From Gammaproteobacteria bacterium (GTDB taxonomy: Bacteria; Bacillota_I; Bacilli_A; Izemoplasmatales; UBA1188): a DNA stretch of 8,114 bases. How positions within the stretch are numbered: the first letter of the stretch is position 1; each line of letters opens with the position of its first letter. Below are positions 7,209 through 8,114 of the stretch, one piece after another. The stretch is taken from NCBI GenBank assembly GCA_024691665.1, contig JAILNJ010000178.1:1-8114 (forward strand). The letters run 5' to 3'. A model generated the notes under the pieces. The model saw only the letters and a program-made list of their open reading frames with translations. It searched no databases and was not told the DNA's origin. The translations under genes were made by a program, and so were the position numbers.

Positions 7209-8114
7209 ATTCATATTCTTTTAGTTCTTTAGAGAGTTCATCTATTGCTTCATCAATAGTTCCTCTAAAGACTGTTTTTCCTTTCTTAAATAAAACTCCT
7301 TGTCCACTAACGAATGCAACCCCAAGGTCAGCTTCCCTTGCTTCACCTGGACCATTTACGATACATCCCATTACTGCGACTTTGATGTTTTTCTTAATAT
7401 GTTTAATTCTTTCATTAACGATAGATGCGTAATGTTCTAAATCTATTTCAGTTCTACCACATGTAGGACAACTAATTAAGTCCGCAGAGTTATGTAAGTT
7501 TAAAGCTCTTAAGATATCTTTTGCTGCAGTAACCTCTCTTAAAGGATTTCCAGTAATAGACACTCTGATAGTATCCCCAATTCCTGAAAGAAGAAGATTA
7601 CCTAAGGCGATGGCGGATTTGGTGATCGCATTGTCGCCCATGCCGGCTTCAGTTACTCCAAGGTGTAATGGGTAATCATAAATCTTACTAACTTTTTCGT
7701 ATGCTTCAATAGTTTCTAAAGTAGACGACATCTTAATAGATAACACGATATTAGTTAATCCATATTCTTCACATAACGATACATAGTATTTAAGTGATTC
7801 AACTGCCTTATCTACAATAGGCATGTCGGTATTTTTAAATTTAGGATTAAGTGAACCTGAGTTTACTCCAATTCTTACTGGAGTATTATGAGTGATTGCT
7901 GAGTCGACTAATTTCTTTAGGTTTTCATCTGCGCCAATATTTCCTGGGTTAAATCTAATCCCATCAACTCCCGCTTCAATAGCTTCAATACCTAATAAAT
8001 AATCAAAGTGAATGTCTGCGACAATTGGAATAGATACATTCTTTTTGATTTTTTTAATCATACGAGCGTCTTCAATTGTTTTAACCGCAACTCTAACTAG
8101 TTCACAACCTTCAT
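7207..8114 (-). CDS. ispG: IspG, 4-hydroxy-3-methylbut-2-en-1-yl diphosphate synthase (5' end outside window)
   Basis: This is the penultimate enzyme of the MEP isoprenoid pathway. It converts 2-C-methyl-D-erythritol 2,4-cyclodiphosphate to HMBPP in the cytoplasm, using a [4Fe-4S] cluster and reduced ferredoxin or flavodoxin. The barrel signature VADIHFDY and RFNPGNIG are present. The cluster ligands are CPTC, GC in GCIVNGPGE, and the glutamate of that motif. Their spacing (3, 32 and 7 residues) equals that of E. coli Cys270, Cys273, Cys305 and Glu312. The reading frame does not begin at the ATG at 8061-8059: it stays open to the window edge and encodes EGCELVRVAV, a conserved IspG stretch. 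By the E. coli register, about 55 N-terminal residues lie beyond position 8114. The visible 301 residues are intact. The gene converges on the transglutaminase gene and shares its terminator. Confidence 0.97.
   Translation of the reverse strand, partial: EGCELVRVAVKTIEDARMIKKIKKNVSIPIVADIHFDYLLGIEAIEAGVDGIRFNPGNIGADENLKKLVDSAITHNTPVRIGVNSGSLNPKFKNTDMPIVDKAVESLKYYVSLCEEYGLTNIVLSIKMSSTLETIEAYEKVSKIYDYPLHLGVTEAGMGDNAITKSAIALGNLLLSGIGDTIRVSITGNPLREVTAAKDILRALNLHNSADLISCPTCGRTEIDLEHYASIVNERIKHIKKNIKVAVMGCIVNGPGEAREADLGVAFVSGQGVLFKKGKTVFRGTIDEAIDELSKELKEYE

Noticed and set aside
1..8114. Mobile element, CRISPR array, toxin-antitoxin or defence locus
   Set aside because: No transposase, integrase, nuclease or antitoxin motifs, no regular spaced repeats and no terminal inverted repeats were seen on either strand.

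Overview
The window is an AT-rich, low-GC Gram-positive-type chromosome segment with strong AGGAGG-like ribosome sites and short T-tailed hairpin terminators. It most likely comes from an uncultured member of the Bacilli/Erysipelotrichia/Acholeplasma-RF39 type. That assignment is inferred from three things: base composition, a lipoprotein signal without outer-membrane features, and the MEP-pathway gene ispG. All tryptophans in the four complete proteins are encoded by TGG, no TGA occurs in frame, and all five genes stop with TAA. This fits the standard bacterial code and argues against the TGA=Trp Mycoplasma/Spiroplasma code.

Layout, left to right. (1) 59-910 (+): a zinc-ribbon membrane protein with three membrane segments and a predicted extracytoplasmic C-terminal domain, closed by a terminator at 919-947. 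(2) A clear sigma-A-type promoter (997-1025) drives 1059-2471 (+): a six-segment membrane protein with an acidic linker and a cytoplasmic C-terminal domain resembling the MmcQ/YjbR fold, closed by a terminator at 2481-2508. (3) A promoter with an extended -10 element abuts that terminator and starts a two-gene operon. The first gene is a 992-residue lipoprotein (2561-5539) built from Ig-like and MBG-like beta repeats. The second, 15 bases later, is a membrane-anchored transglutaminase-like protein (5555-7177) with an intact Cys-His-Asp triad. (4) A hairpin filling the whole 29-base gap separates this operon from the convergent ispG gene (minus strand, 7207 to the window edge). ispG is 5'-truncated by the window, not by mutation.

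Together, the four plus-strand genes form a block of cell-envelope proteins of largely unknown function. The strongest functional link is the lipoprotein-transglutaminase pair: both products should sit on the outer face of the same membrane and are probably co-transcribed. ispG is an unrelated housekeeping gene for isoprenoid precursors. I see no RNA genes, CRISPR arrays, insertion sequences, phage genes or recognised defence system. No intergenic stretch reaches 300 bases; the longest, 911-1058, holds a terminator and a promoter.
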